Below, in pieces: positions 19,932 through 31,711 of a stretch of 64,000 bases of DNA. Position 1 is the first letter of the stretch. Each line of letters begins with the position of its first letter. The notes under the pieces are model-generated. The model saw nothing but the letters and a program-made list of their open reading frames with translations, was not told where the DNA came from and ran no database searches. This stretch comes from Sternotherus odoratus (taxonomy: Eukaryota > Chordata > Testudines > Kinosternidae): the NCBI GenBank assembly GCA_032164245.1, contig JAVMKO010000001.1:74521892-74585891 (forward strand). Direction: 5' to 3'. Both the position numbers and the translations under genes were made by a program.

Positions 19932-22900
19932 TCCCTTGAGTGTATTCCCTTGGCAGGGCATCCTCCCCTATGTATCCCCCACTCAGTTTAACAGATCCAC
20001 CCTCAGACAGTTGGTTCTGGGAGTGAGGACTTCAATGAACTCCTGTTGGATCCTGCCATCACCACTCCATTAGGGGCCAACCCAGGACAGGTGCTGTCTC
20101 CTATCTCCCAGAGCCTGATGATTATCGCATGGGGAGGGGATATAGTTAAAGGCTCTAAGCCACAAGCTTTTAAGTGTATCATGGTGGAACCACTGTGCTG
20201 TGCTCAGGGCTCTAAGCTTTTCCCTGTAGCACAGGGAATCAGCACGGGGCTGGAAGCACTGAGGAGAGCCCAAGAAAGGCATGTGAACCTGCATCTCCCA
20301 GACAGAGCTCATAGCCAGTAAGCAGGTTTCTACACTACCAACAGACCACAAGCCATCTTTCTGATATTTGACAAAGGCTTAGCACCTTGGGGATAGGGGT
20401 AGGTAGGCCCTCCCCCTGCCTGGCTCACCCACTCTTCGGAGGCGAGGTGGCCCAGTTCTCTCAGCATTACCCCTACATCATCAATACCTCACTTCTGCTT
20501 CCGGAGGTTTCTCTTAGCGATCTTCTGGCGAAGCCTGAATGTGCTCCTGCGCTTGTCAGTGGGGTCCATTGCCCTGTAACAACCACAACCACACAAACAG
20601 CTCAGAAGTGGGTGAAAGCCAGAGCCGGGGGGTGGGGACTGCAGGGTAGGTATGCAGTTGACTAGATTAATAGTTCCCAATTGATTTCCATCTGGGATGC
20701 CCGGTCACCCTCCCCAAAATAACTGTTTTCTTGCTGCAGCCTGCCCCATCCAAAGGGGGATGATAATGGGGGGGGGGGGGTAGTCACAGCAACAACAAAA
20801 ACTACTTGGCTGACTTGGGGTTCTGGGCCTGGTCATGGGGTGCAGCATGAGCTGGGACAGGGAGCGGGCACCGGGCTGGCGTGGGAGTGGGCACAGAGGG
20901 AACCCCCAGCAGCCCCTCTGTCAGTATGGGCCTCGCCCCAATCTTGTCCCCACCCAACTTCCAACAAGTGTAAAAATAAAAGTAGAAACAAAATCTTAAA
21001 AATAAAAATCAATGTTAATTGTCAAAATTAGAACAAAATAAAACCGGAATTCTGCCAAACTCGCCAATGATGTAATGGCCCAAAGTCTTGCCATAGCCCT
21101 GATTGGATACATGTTAATACACAATAGACATGTCTGGCAGCAGGAGGTGGTGAACTACAATGCCCTGTCTGGAACCAGCCTGAAACCCGGGTGGCTCTGG
21201 GAGCATAACAATACCAGAAAACTCTATTTAAACACCCGTCATTATGACAACATACCTACATCAGCACTGAAATGCAGCTGGTGGGACGGGGCTGCAGCCA
21301 GCCCTCGTCAATACAGTATTGCGGGGAGAAGGCCAAGGCAGTGGGGTAAAGTCCTGCTCTGCTGGAAGGAGCCCACAGGGTCTTTGATGACCTGCAGCAC
21401 AGAGAGGCTCGCGGTTTTTAAAGTCTCAGCTGAATGCCCAACCTCAGCCTCTAAATTCCATGGCATTCAGTGACCGCCTGCCTCCCCTCGACCCCGTGAT
21501 GCAGGGCCCCGCTCAGGGGTCGAGGGGAGGCAGGTTGCAAATTGTGTATTCTGGGGCTGTTGGAAGCCAGTTTGGCCCCTGGCACTGTTTAGGGAAGCCC
21601 TAAGGGCTGCTCTCTGTGTGCCCCAGTCATTGTGGGAGAGCCAGGGTGAAGGGATGCCAGCTACCCCTCCTGCCTCCACTGCCCCTGGACGGATGTGTGC
21701 AGAGCCAGCTCAGGGCCTGGCAGAGGCCCCCTGAACGGGGGTATTCTGGGGGGTGGGCCTTACAGCTGCTTTAAAGCCCCTTTGTGACAGCAAAGGTCAA
21801 CCAAAGGGGGGCAGGGCAGTAAATCTCCCCAAAGTACCTCTCCTGGGACGATGAAAGACTGAGCTGACCCCACTGGGATTTAAACCTGCATGTGACTGCT
21901 GCCGTTCTCGCCCACATAAAGAGCGTGTGCATTCTTCCAAGGCCAGGGAGTGTCAGCTCGGATCCAGGGGAAATACAAAGACAGGAAAGAACTCTGTGTG
22001 CACGTGGGTGGGTGCCCGGCCCACCGGTCCGTCCATCTCCAGAGTCTGCAGCGACTTCGCCTCTCAAAATGGCTGCCTGTCTTGCAGGCAGGCAGTAGAG
22101 TTTTTCAGTATTTAAAAGGTGCCCGAAACAGACATGTCAATTACCCTGTCAATACACGCCACCAGCAGCCATTTTCAGATGGCCACCATTGGGGCCTGTC
22201 ATCGGGGAGGAGCTGTTCCTCTCCCGCTCCCTTGTGGCAATTCATGAAAAGGTTCTGTCCCTGGTAATCTATCGTTCCTATATATCAGCAAGGCCACGGC
22301 CCAGATACCTGCACCAGTGGTGGGGGGGTGGGGGTGCCGCTGGTGGTCTTGTCATTTTCTACTGCACCTGCTTGTTCTGTCACTCCCCTGGTCTGAATGG
22401 AGGGTGCCCCATTTCAGAAGGGAGGATCTAAGAAAATCAGGCAGCTCCAAAAAAAACAAGATTGGTTGCCCAGCCCTTTCTTGCTCTGGCTCTAGCTTAG
22501 ACAAGGACAGCCAGAGGGAGGGTGGGAAACAGAAGGAACAGGGGAAGGAGAGAAAACAACCGAGCAGAGGAGACATCAGAGAAGAGGAAAAAATACAAGA
22601 AGCCTGAAGAAGATCCATGCTACCAGAAACAGCAGCTCTGCCAGTCCCAAATGGGAGGGCCCCTCTCGGCTTTAGGACTTGCCAGAATTAACAGAATGAC
22701 TAACTTGTCTAACCCACCGCAAACCGAAACCACAATGAAAACAAACAAGCCAAGGGGGAGGAAGAAGGGGAAAGGTATCCTGTTTCCTTTGGCAATCCAG
22801 ATTAATTGCCACTCTCCTGAACATCTAGTCTAGAGCATACCCTAAAATGCTTCCAGATTGCCTCTGTTACTCTGGAAGATGTGAACTAGAGCAGCTGTCC

Positions 22901-23140
22901 CCCTCCCCCACCACTTGAAATTGAAGAACATTCAGCAGTTCAAACTTGAGCTCTTGACATCTGTTCTCCTCTCCGGCCCCCTGCCCTACTCCATTCTGAC
23001 ACAGCTGGAGTGTTCTACCTCACCTCCTGATCCCGGCTAGGTCTTTGCCAAACCATTTTGGGACCTAAGCAGAATCCTGGACTAAATGGTGATAACTTTT
23101 GTTACAGGCCCATCCCCAATCTGTAGAGGGTCCACATAAC
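19932..23140. other. TMEM140 intron, mostly featureless
   Basis: Apart from the candidate exon near 20.5 kb and G or C homopolymer runs (for example 20767-20779), I see no supported gene, RNA or transposon terminus. An AAATAAAA-rich patch near 20.97-21.05 kb may be the tail of a retroelement. Confidence 0.5.
20489..20570 (-). other. Candidate short terminal coding exon (unrecognised)
   Basis: The minus strand has a possible acceptor TTGTTACAG|GGCA, then an open frame reading AMDPTDKRRSTFRLRQKIAK and six further residues rich in Arg and Lys before TGA. The peptide is basic and helix-prone, unlike the surrounding repeats. I do not recognise it. It could be an alternative exon of TMEM140 or AGBL3, a small gene, or chance. 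It lies inside the TMEM140 intron. Confidence 0.25.
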
Positions 23141-23148
23141 AACTAGAG

Positions 23149-23559
23149 CAGTGGCTCTCAACCTTTCCAGACTTTCCTTTCCTGTTCCCTTTTAAGGAGT
23201 CAGATTTGTCATGTGTATCCCCAAGTTACACCTCACTTCAAAACTACTAAGATGAGATACCAAAATACAAAAGTGTCACAGCCACACTACTACTGACAAA
23301 TTGCTGACTTTCTCATTTTTATCATATAATTACAAATAAATCAATTGGAATATAAAGTACTCACATTTCAGGGTATACTATATAGAGCAGTATAAACAAG
23401 TCATTGTCTGTGTGAAATTTTAGTTGACTAAGCACTGACTATGCTAGTGTTTTTTATGTAGCCTGTTTTAAAACTAGGCAAATATCTAGATGAGTTGATG
23501 TACCCCCTTGAAGACCTCTGTGTACCCTCAGAGGTAATATCCCTGGTTAAGAACCACTG
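23149..23559. mobile_element. Non-autonomous hAT element
   Basis: Ends CAGTGGCTCTCAACC and GGTTAAGAACCACTG are near-perfect inverted repeats. The exact 8-bp duplication AACTAGAG is at 23141-23148 and 23560-23567. The interior is AT-rich and non-coding. It lies in the TMEM140 intron. Confidence 0.93.
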
Positions 23560-23846
23560 AACTAGAGTACTGCTGGTATGTTTACTGCATGCATAGGTAT
23601 GTCTGTGGAGATAATCTGTAACATGGGGTGTACTGGTCTGCATCCGTATGAGCAGGTGGGTTTAAGTAATTGCCATGAACTTCATGGCGGCAGGGCCAGG
23701 GAGAGGGAATGCACAGGTGTTAAGGTCAACTGCTGATGCTTGGGAATTCATAACTCGAGATGGGAATTTTTCTACTGAGCTGAGATTCAGCTGCACTCTC
23801 TCTCTCATTATCCAGGCGAGACTTAGATAGTAACATCCTGCTAAAG

Positions 23847-24190
23847 TTAGTGACCAGACATCCCGTTTTTAAAGAGACAGTCCCGTATTTAAGCCCCCCT
23901 GCAGGTGCCCCGACGTTTTCTAAAAAATGGGCAAATTGTCTTGTATTTTCTGCCTCCCCTCGATCAGTACTGGAGAGTCCTGTTACTGGCCGGATCCCCA
24001 CCTGCCAGTCGCCCACCCACTAGCAGGGGGTGTGCAAGGCTCGAGGTGGAATGAAGCTGCAGCATGAGGGGCCATGCCGCTCCCACAGTGCAGCGCTGGC
24101 TGTGTGCCAGCTCTTGGCTAGCAGGGCCCCACCCTTTGTCCTGTTTCCAGCTGGCACTGACTGTGAGCTGCGGTGTCTGGTAAGTATGAG
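23847..24190. mobile_element. Probable diverged member of the GTGACCAGAC hAT family
   Basis: Left TTAGTGACCAGACATCCCG and right GGTGTCTGGTAAGTA are partly inverted, and the opening phrase CCCGTTTTTAAAGAGACAGT resembles the MITE at 47124. No convincing target duplication remains. Confidence 0.45.
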
Positions 24191-25140
24191 CTAAGAATGC
24201 TCACTCTCTCAGAGACAGACACCTAAATCCAGGCTGTAGGGACGTGTCTAGTGCTGCTAGCCATCCATGACTAAGAACCTGCTGCCTAGAGTCAGGCAGC
24301 TTAGGCACCTAAGCCATCTCTTGAGGAAAGGAATTAGGTGCCTGCCTGGCTCCACACAAAAGAGCCAAAGGAATTGCCTGGGAGGTGGGAGACCCCAGTT
24401 CAATTCCCCCCTCTCTGTCAGAAGCACAGAAAGGGTTTGATCCCCAGTTCTTAGGAGAGGGCTGTAACCACAGAACTATGGGCTATTCTGAGGTGGGGCT
24501 CCATCAAGCTCTCCTGTTGAAGCTGTTCCACTGTGGAGAAATAATGAAAGAATATAGGAGCCTGGAGCTGGGGTCCCCTGTGCTCGAAGCCCTGAACTAC
24601 AAAGTCATTCTCTCTCTCCAGCACCACGACTGTTCAAGTGTTTCTCCACAGTGGAACAGTGGGAGACCCCTGCTCAAAGCCTTTCTCCCCCCTGGCAGAA
24701 AGGGAAGTAGTGAACCTGGGCCTCCCACATCCCACACAAGCACTGTAACCTCTGGGCTAAAAGCATCAGATGAACACTTCCATCACACCCACCCCCTCCC
24801 AATTTTGAATAGGACCCAGTCCAGGAGGCAGTCTCTGAGCACGCCTACTGGATTGGGCCCCATGTGTGAGTTAGGCTGCTCAGTGACTGAAAGCCGGTCT
24901 CCCCTGGTTCGGGACTCACTCTGGGGCTTGGGCATCCGCACACATATAGGGAGGCAACAGCGCGTGAGTCAGAGGCAGAACCATAGAGGTGAGGGAACAT
25001 TTGCTCTGAAAATGTACGTGCAAATGAGATTAGGTGCCTAAAGGATTCAGTGGGGGTTTTCTGGATCACAGTGGAGCCAACACTGGGACTTAGGTGCCTA
25101 AACCCCAGAATTAAATCCTTTTGTAGATCTGGGCCTTAAT
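24190..25140. repeat. Old interspersed repeat region with an 18-bp inverted repeat
   Basis: Phrases such as TTAGGCACCTAAG, TTAGGTGCCTAAA and GATCTGGGCCTTAAT recur here and in other reptile repeats. Tail-like segments AGTTCAATTCC and AACCACAGAACTATGGGC look tRNA- or SINE-related. Perfect 18-nt inverted arms CTGTTCCACTGTGGAGAA are at 24523-24540 and 24642-24659. Family not identified; no gene seen. Confidence 0.4.
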
Positions 25141-25884
25141 GATCACTTGTATCATGAAAACTAAAAATAATGGGGGCTGATTCTGCTCTCAGTTCCTGTT
25201 TTTTCATGGTTATAATACTCCACTGAAATCAATGGTGTTGCTCGTGAGTTGCCTTAGTGAAAGAGAAAAATTAGGTCGAGGAGATGTGAACACTGATAGG
25301 ACATTTGGTAATATGCTAATAGGGACAAATGCTAATAAACAAATTTTAAATTTCTCAATCAATTCATCCTCAAGTAGAAATCTAATCCACTGCAAAAAGA
25401 GAGAGTGGAAAATAGTTTTAGTACTTCACCTACTCTCTTGAGCCCGATTGATTGCCTGTTTCTGTGCTTCTTTTCAGTCACATTTTTTCCCCATTTAAAA
25501 ACGTTGCCTTCTCTCCCCTCTTGCTGTGTAAAAATCCCATGGAAACAACAAAGGAAGCTGACTCCACAGAGAGTACTGCCAAATTCTCAGAGTAAACAAC
25601 AGGGGAAACTGACTATGATGAAACTAACTATACCCATAATGCTCTCAAATACACAAAGGAATCAAACTGAAAAAATAAATATATTTCTTCTGGATCTCTT
25701 TCCATTAGACTGATCTTAGGTGGTCCATATATAAGAGCAATAGGTAAACAATTCAGACAGAAGTAGGATTTTTAACTTGATAGTGTCCCTTTAAAAGACT
25801 CAGGAGGGAATGGACTCCTGTGTTTTGCATGCACACTATAATCTCAAAGAGACTTTGCTCCTAGCCCACCAGCAGGGTACTTAC

Positions 25885-26070
25885 ATGAGGATCGCCATTA
25901 TGCTGACTGCTGAACCCAAAGAGAAACACCAGCAAGAGGAAGAATTTGAAGTCCCGGTCAGTTGAGCCTCTTTCTACCGCTCTGTTTTGGGTAGGGTGGA
26001 AGAGCAAAACGAGCCTGTGCTCTTCAGCTGATCTGACAGTGTTTGCTTAAACTGTTAACCTCTGCACTTG
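25885..26070 (-). other. TMEM140: Predicted non-coding first exon of TMEM140
   Basis: A strong minus-strand donor CAT|GTAAGTACC ends a putative exon at 25885. It sits about 9 kb upstream of the TMEM140 coding exon and immediately downstream of clustered interferon and NF-kappa-B type sites. The 5' boundary is a guess within about 50 bp. Human TMEM140 also has a distant non-coding first exon, as I recall. Confidence 0.5.
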
Positions 26071-26100
26071 GTTTTGTTTGCTGCCACAACAGTAATCAGA

Positions 26101-26114
26101 TTCACTTTCACTTC
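26101..26114 (-). promoter_or_regulatory. TMEM140: PRDI/ISRE-like IRF-binding element
   Basis: The minus strand reads GAAGTGAAAGTGAA. Its GAAGTGAAAGTG core is identical to positive regulatory domain I of the human IFN-beta enhancer (GAGAAGTGAAAGTG) and fits the GAAANNGAAA class bound by IRF1, IRF3, IRF7 and ISGF3. Position and strand fit the promoter of TMEM140. Confidence 0.65.
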
Positions 26115-26122
26115 GACTGTTT

Positions 26123-26132
26123 GGGACTTCCC
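26123..26132. promoter_or_regulatory. TMEM140: NF-kappa-B-type site
   Basis: GGGACTTCCC on the + strand (GGGAAGTCCC on -) conforms to GGGRNNYYCC. It ends 8 bp from the PRDI-like element, on its upstream side relative to TMEM140. Confidence 0.55.
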
Positions 26133-26388
26133 ACACACTAATCGTTCTGGGTCATACGACTGTTCCCAGTCCAACAACCTGTTGTTAACTAATTTATAAA
26201 ACAATTTTTGCACGGAGCTGGAGTGCACAGGCAGATTTACATTTATTTCCTTGGTTGTTACTAAAAAAGAGGTGACTTACTATGAGTAAAGCAGGGGTTC
26301 ACTAGAAACTTTTGCCAGTATAGCAATGTCAGTTATGGTTGTGATGCTTTTACAACTTTTCTATACCAGCAAAAGCCCTAGTTTAGAT

Positions 26389-28492
26389 TAGGTTGACCAG
26401 ATCGCAAGAGAGTGAAATATCAGGACACATTGGGTGATGGGTCGGGGGAGGAAAAAGCTACACAGCTCCCCTGCCCAGTGCTCTCTGGATCCATTATGCC
26501 CTGCATCCCCTGAACCCACTATGCCCAGACCCCCCCACACACAATCCCCCCACATTTCCACCACAAATGCACAGTGCGGTGCACACCACCACCTCTGCCC
26601 AGTGCCCCCACACCCACAGCCCCACAACAGCTGCCCAGCACCCCACACAGAACCCCCCCATTCACTAGTTTCCCAATACACACAGATTTCTCCTCCCTCC
26701 CATTGCCCTTTCCCACAACCCCACTACCACAACTAAACAATGCCCCACACAGACCCCCAGTGCCCTGACACATACACAGCTCCCCCACTGCCCAGCACCC
26801 CCTTGTGCCATAGCACAAGGGCCATGCCTGCCACAGAAACACCCTGGGGCCCTGCCCCTTTTGCACCAGGCACACCAGATGTGGGCAGGGACACTCAGCC
26901 TGGCAGCAGGATCCAAGTGTAGGGGGACTTACAGTGGGGGGATTCAGATGGGGGTAAGAGGGTTCGGGGGGGGGGGGGTAAGAGGGTTCCATGGAGTGGT
27001 GGTAAGACGGTTCTGTGTGGGGCAGTCTGGGTGCAGGTAGCTTAGTGGGGGATCCGGATGCACAGGGAGGTTCCAGGTGCAGGGGCAATAGGAATCTGCA
27101 GGAGGGGGCCAAGTGAAAGTGGTAGGAGCTCAGTGGGGGGGGGGGGGTTGGGTGCAGGGGAGGTGGGGTTCATTTGGGTGGGGTGCAGGTGGTTGAAGCT
27201 CAGTGGGGAGTGTGTCTGGGGGGGACTCATCAGGGTGGTACAAATGCAGGGGGAGCGGGGGCTTGTCAGGGTGAGGGTATGATGGACCTCTTTAAGAGGG
27301 GAGCCCCAGAGGCTGCCAAGGGGATCCGCATGCTGGGCCCCCGCTTCCCCCATCCCCTTCTCTTCCCCATCCCATGCCCCTTCCCCACCACTTCATCTCC
27401 TCCCCAATCCACCCCTTCCTTCCCCACTGCCTCTTTCCCTCTGTCCCTGCTTCTCCTATCCCCTTTTCTTCTCCATGGATCCATCTCCTCCCTATCCCAC
27501 CCCTTCCTTCCCCACTGCCTCTTTCCCTGTGCCCTCAGCACACAGGAGGGAGCTCAACCAGCACTAGGACCCAGAAGATGGTGTCCAGCTGCAAAGTCCA
27601 GGGAGCTGAGCAGCACCTTGTTTTCAGCAGCTCTGTGGTCACAGAAATGGTGGGGGTCAGAGGGGGACAGTGGCAGGTGACCTGTCACCCCATGTGGCCC
27701 CCACCCCTTGCCTCTATTTGGGGGGCAATGCCCCGAAACTATGCGATGAACATTCCCAATCCCCCCCCCCCTTCCTCCTTCACTTTCTGCAGGGAAGCAA
27801 AGAAGGCTGCAGGAGGGGGAACCTGGGCTGTTTCCATAACCCCTGGGGCCCCAGAATACCCCACACAGACCCTCCCCCCACTTCCCAGCACCATCCCCAG
27901 AGACCAACTCCCCCCTGCCTGCCCCCTCCCTCCCCAGCCACACTCACCGGCCCGCTGGCAGGGGCCTGCCCGGGCTCCCTCAGAACCCCCTTGCTGGGGC
28001 CCAAACAAGCCCCCCACCCTCCATGCTGGCCGAGAATGACACGGTCCCTGCACTGGTCCCAGGTGGCTCAGCCCCGGGAGGTGGTGGGGGCAGAGCAAGA
28101 CCGAGAGGGAGCCGGAGCCGCACTGGGGGACGGGGCAGGCTGACCCCCAGCCCAGCCGGCGGAGGGGATACCTGGACTGGCGGGACAGCGGAGGAGCCAG
28201 CCGGCAGTGGGGGAAGGGAGGGCTCTCTGCGTGCTGCCGGCCCCTGGCACCCCCGCCCCCGCCGCTCTGATTGGGCAGAAGGGAGCCGTGCAGCACGTGG
28301 AGCCCCCCCCCGTGCCTAGGGGCGGCCGGCACTGCAGCTGGTGCGCCGCGGGAGTCCCCCGATAAGCGCCGCCACGCCAGCCCGGGGCTTCGGTGGAGAT
28401 GGGGAGCGGAGATGGGGAGCGGTTCCGACCAATGTGCGGTCGGGACGCGGGACAAATGTGTTGAAATCGGGCCCGGACGTCTGGTCAGCCTA
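26389..28492. mobile_element. Large (2.1 kb) non-autonomous hAT element
   Basis: Ends TAGGTTGACCAGA and TCTGGTCAGCCTA are inverted repeats with one mismatch. The exact duplication GTTTAGAT is at 26381-26388 and 28493-28500. The interior is C-rich on the left, G-rich around 26.9-27.3 kb, pyrimidine-rich to 27.6 kb and CpG-dense at 28.03-28.45 kb. It has no transposase, and the long frames inside are low-complexity. Its ends match the 124-bp element at 47124-47247, so the interior was acquired. Confidence 0.9.
28030..28450. other. CpG-dense segment inside hAT element
   Basis: CpG frequency rises sharply (GCCGGCGG, CCGCCGCTCTG, GCGCCGCCACGCC) although the element is not in a known promoter. It could be captured promoter DNA or simply a young, not yet methylation-decayed GC-rich interior. 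Confidence 0.5.
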
Positions 28493-28727
28493 GTTTAGAT
28501 AGTTATACTGGACAAAAAGTGCTTTTGCTGGGGCACCTTATTTTGCTTGGGGGACAGATATAAGGTAGACTGCCAGAAGCACTTTTGCTGGGATAAGAGG
28601 TGTTCACATATATACCAGTCTAGCTTTTCTAGTATAGGCCCTGACCTAATTCCTGTTTTCTGACTCAGGGTGCTTTCAAATCCCAACTTTCAGTATAGCA
28701 TCTGGTGGTTCTGAGTGTTCACTACCC

Positions 28728-28729
<2 letters not shown>

Positions 28730-28783
<54 letters not shown>
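28730..28783. repeat. (CA)n microsatellite
   Basis: About 27 uninterrupted CA units, likely polymorphic. The flanking DNA from 28501 to 29449 shows no gene. Confidence 0.97.
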
Positions 28784-28788
<5 letters not shown>

Positions 28789-29699
28789 TCATTGTCTATG
28801 AAATTCTAGGAACTGTGCACACTACACAGTAACTATCTGCCAACTACTTCTCAGAAAAGTTGCATGTGACTAGGCGGGTAACTAGTGCAGTGTGGAAGGA
28901 ATGACATGAAGGAGAACAATACCTACCCCAGTGAATTCTGCTGAGGATTAGTTCTAGAATCTCTTAAAAGTGCTCTGACTGTGTAAATAAGTGTACAGAT
29001 TATTTTTACCTTCAACAGAAGCAGTCAGGAGATGAGATCAAAGCCCCAGAAAAAAAGCAGCTATTATACTAGCTTTTTGAACTCTGATATTTCCAGTCTT
29101 CACCAAGTCACCCCAAACTGCAAAATCAGAAAGTGGTAAAAAGAGGGGTTTTTAGCTTTAGGACCTTGGACTCATTAGTCACAGAAAAGAATATACACAG
29201 AATTGATTTGCTTCTACTGATACAGGGTAGAATAGGAAATGGAATTCTAACCTGATCCCCATTCACACTAACAGATCATTTACACAAAGAAGTGGAAGAA
29301 TGAAGTGCCTTGAAGCAAAAATATTAATTCTCCTTTTTGACTCAAATTTGTACACACATTTGTTAAAGCAAGCACCCTGAGCTCACCATGACCAGAAATC
29401 AGGCAGACTAGATTGGGAGATATTTAACAGTAACTTAAAGAAGAAGATCTAAGGGTATGTCTACGCTGGCAGAGTTACAGAGCCGGCAGTTACAGCACCA
29501 TTCAAAGAGTGCTGAAGGGAAACCACTGTTGTGTGTTCACACTGTCAGCTGCCTGCTCAATAGCGTGTTCACACTTGAGGTACTTGGAGCGGAATTCAGG
29601 GCAGAGCACTGTGGGCAGCTATCCCACAGAACATCTCTTCCTCTTCTGCTGCTAAGAGCTGTGGGAAGACGGAGGGGGTCCCGGGGCATCCTGGGTCCA

Positions 29700-31661
29700 G
29701 TCCCAATGCCCCATGACGCATTGCTTTTCACTCCAGCAATCCCTGTGCTTCCATCTGCATTTGGCACCATCTTTCAGTGGTTTGTGTACTGCACGCTCTG
29801 CCACCTTTGGACTGCAGGAGCAGATCCCGAACTGCTGGCCAGTATGCTGCTCACTCTAACGCATCACGAGTGGCAGTGGAGTTATACCTTAAACTACAAA
29901 GACAAGAGGAGTGCAACACTGATCTTGCCACACAACATGAGATTGCTTGTGGCATTCACGGAGGTGCTGACCACAGTGGAACGCCACTTTTGGGTTCGGA
30001 AAACAAACACAGAGTGGTGGGATCACATTGTGATGCACATCTGGTATGACAAGCAGTGGCTGCAGAACTTTTGCATGAGAAAAGCCACATTCATGGGACT
30101 GTGTGAAGAGCTCACCCCAGCCCTACGGCGCCAGGACACGAGAATGAGAGCTGCCCTGACAGTGGAGAAGCACGTGGCAATAGCACTGTGGAAGCTGGCA
30201 ACTCCAGACTGCTACTGATTGGTCACTAACCAGTTTGTAGTAGGAAAGTCGACCATTGGACTCATGTTGTTGGAAGTGTGCAGGGCCATTAATCACATCC
30301 TGCTCTGAAGAAACATGACTCTGAGCAACGTATGTGACATATGGATGGCTTTGCACAAATGGGTTTCCCTAACTGTGGAGATGCTAGATGGAACCCATAT
30401 TCTAATTTTGGCTCCAGACCATGTAGCCACCAAGTACATTAATTGGAAGGGGTATTTCTCAATGGTTCTCCAGGCGCTTGTGGATCATTGTGGGCATTTC
30501 ACAGACATTAATGTAGGGTGATCTGGAAATGTGTGTGACACATGCATCTTTTGGGACACTGGCCTATTCAGGAAGCTGCAAGCAGGGATTTTCTTCCTGG
30601 ACTAGAAGGTCACTGTAGACAGTCAAAATACCCACTGTGATCCTGGGAGACTCTGTTTACCCCTTAATGCTGTGGCTTATGAAGCCATTCATAGGGTGTT
30701 GTAGGAGCAGCAGTGATCTGTATAACCTGTATGTTCAAAGGTCTGTTACCCACCCACCCCTTTTTGTCTCTTCTTCCTCTTTGAATACCTGTGAAGTGGC
30801 TTTCCCCCACCCCTCCCCTCCCTCATGGAATGCTTGTGAGATGAATGGGCTGCTTAAGCAGCTGGAAGATCAGAAGAGCTCCCAGGTAGACAAGGTGTCT
30901 GGCACTATAATTAGGCAGCGATCACACACCGAATGCATGGACACTGCCCCAGGTGGAGTGTGACCAACCAGATGCTGCCAAGTCATCTCTAGTCGCAGGC
31001 CATGAGGAGCAGGTCCTTAAAAGGGGAAGGGGCCATGTGCTCATGAGTGCCCTCACAAGTTTATACCTCCCATGGGAGGTAGGGGTTCGCTGAGTTGCAT
31101 TCCATCCTTGGGAAGATTGCTTCATCACACCATCCATTGCTGCGTTGTGGAACACTTACCTTGAAGGATCCTGACATCTCCAGTGCTGTGCCTGTCCTGG
31201 GAGCGTAAGTATGCGAGGGTGAGTGTGACATCCCCCCTCCACTGTGTTCTTTTGAGCTTAGCTATCAGTATAACAAATGTGCTGCTTTCTGCCATTCTCT
31301 GGTGGGTCATTAGTCCTCCCTAAACTTACTAGCTGGCCCAATTATGGGTAACGTGGGGCACCTTGACATCAGCAAGGAGCAGTTCAACAACAGGCTGAGC
31401 AAGTGCAGAATGACTGTTGTGTGCGCTTTTGGCTGTTTAAAGGCCCACTGGCCATATTGGAGGCGGGACCTAGCCAATGACAATATTCCTCTGCTTACAG
31501 CCACATGCTGTATGCTCCATACTATTTGGGAAGGGTGTGGTGAAAGCTTCACTTGGGGCTGGACCATTGAAGCTCAGTGCCTGGAGGCTGCATTTGAACA
31601 GCCAGGGACCAGGGCTATTAGAGAGGCCCAGCATGGGGCCATGAGGATCAGGGATGCTTGA
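29700..31661 (+). pseudogene. Harbinger transposase pseudogene
   Basis: Ordered family motifs are readable on the + strand. The RRQDTRMRAALTVEKHVAIA / LWKLAT region is at about 30130-30210, the DGTH motif of the DDE core at about 30390, YINWKGYFS then FTDINVG at 30440-30520, LGDSVYPL at 30640-30665, and NNRLSKCRMTVVCAFGCLK at 31390-31445. The frame is broken by stops (after CY at 30218 and after ILL near 30307) and frameshifts. The segment usually written VERAFG, carrying the catalytic Glu, reads VVCAFG here. It cannot make an active enzyme. Related to the domesticated host gene HARBI1 but clearly a transposon copy. Confidence 0.85.
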
Positions 31662-31711
31662 GGCAGAAATTTTGGCTGCTATGCTCAGGAGTGCAGTGCT
31701 TGTAGTGCTAG

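Noticed and set aside
26519..28455. Several 150-240 residue frames
   Set aside because: All fall inside the 2.1-kb non-autonomous hAT element, in simple C-rich or CpG-rich sequence, overlapping on both strands.
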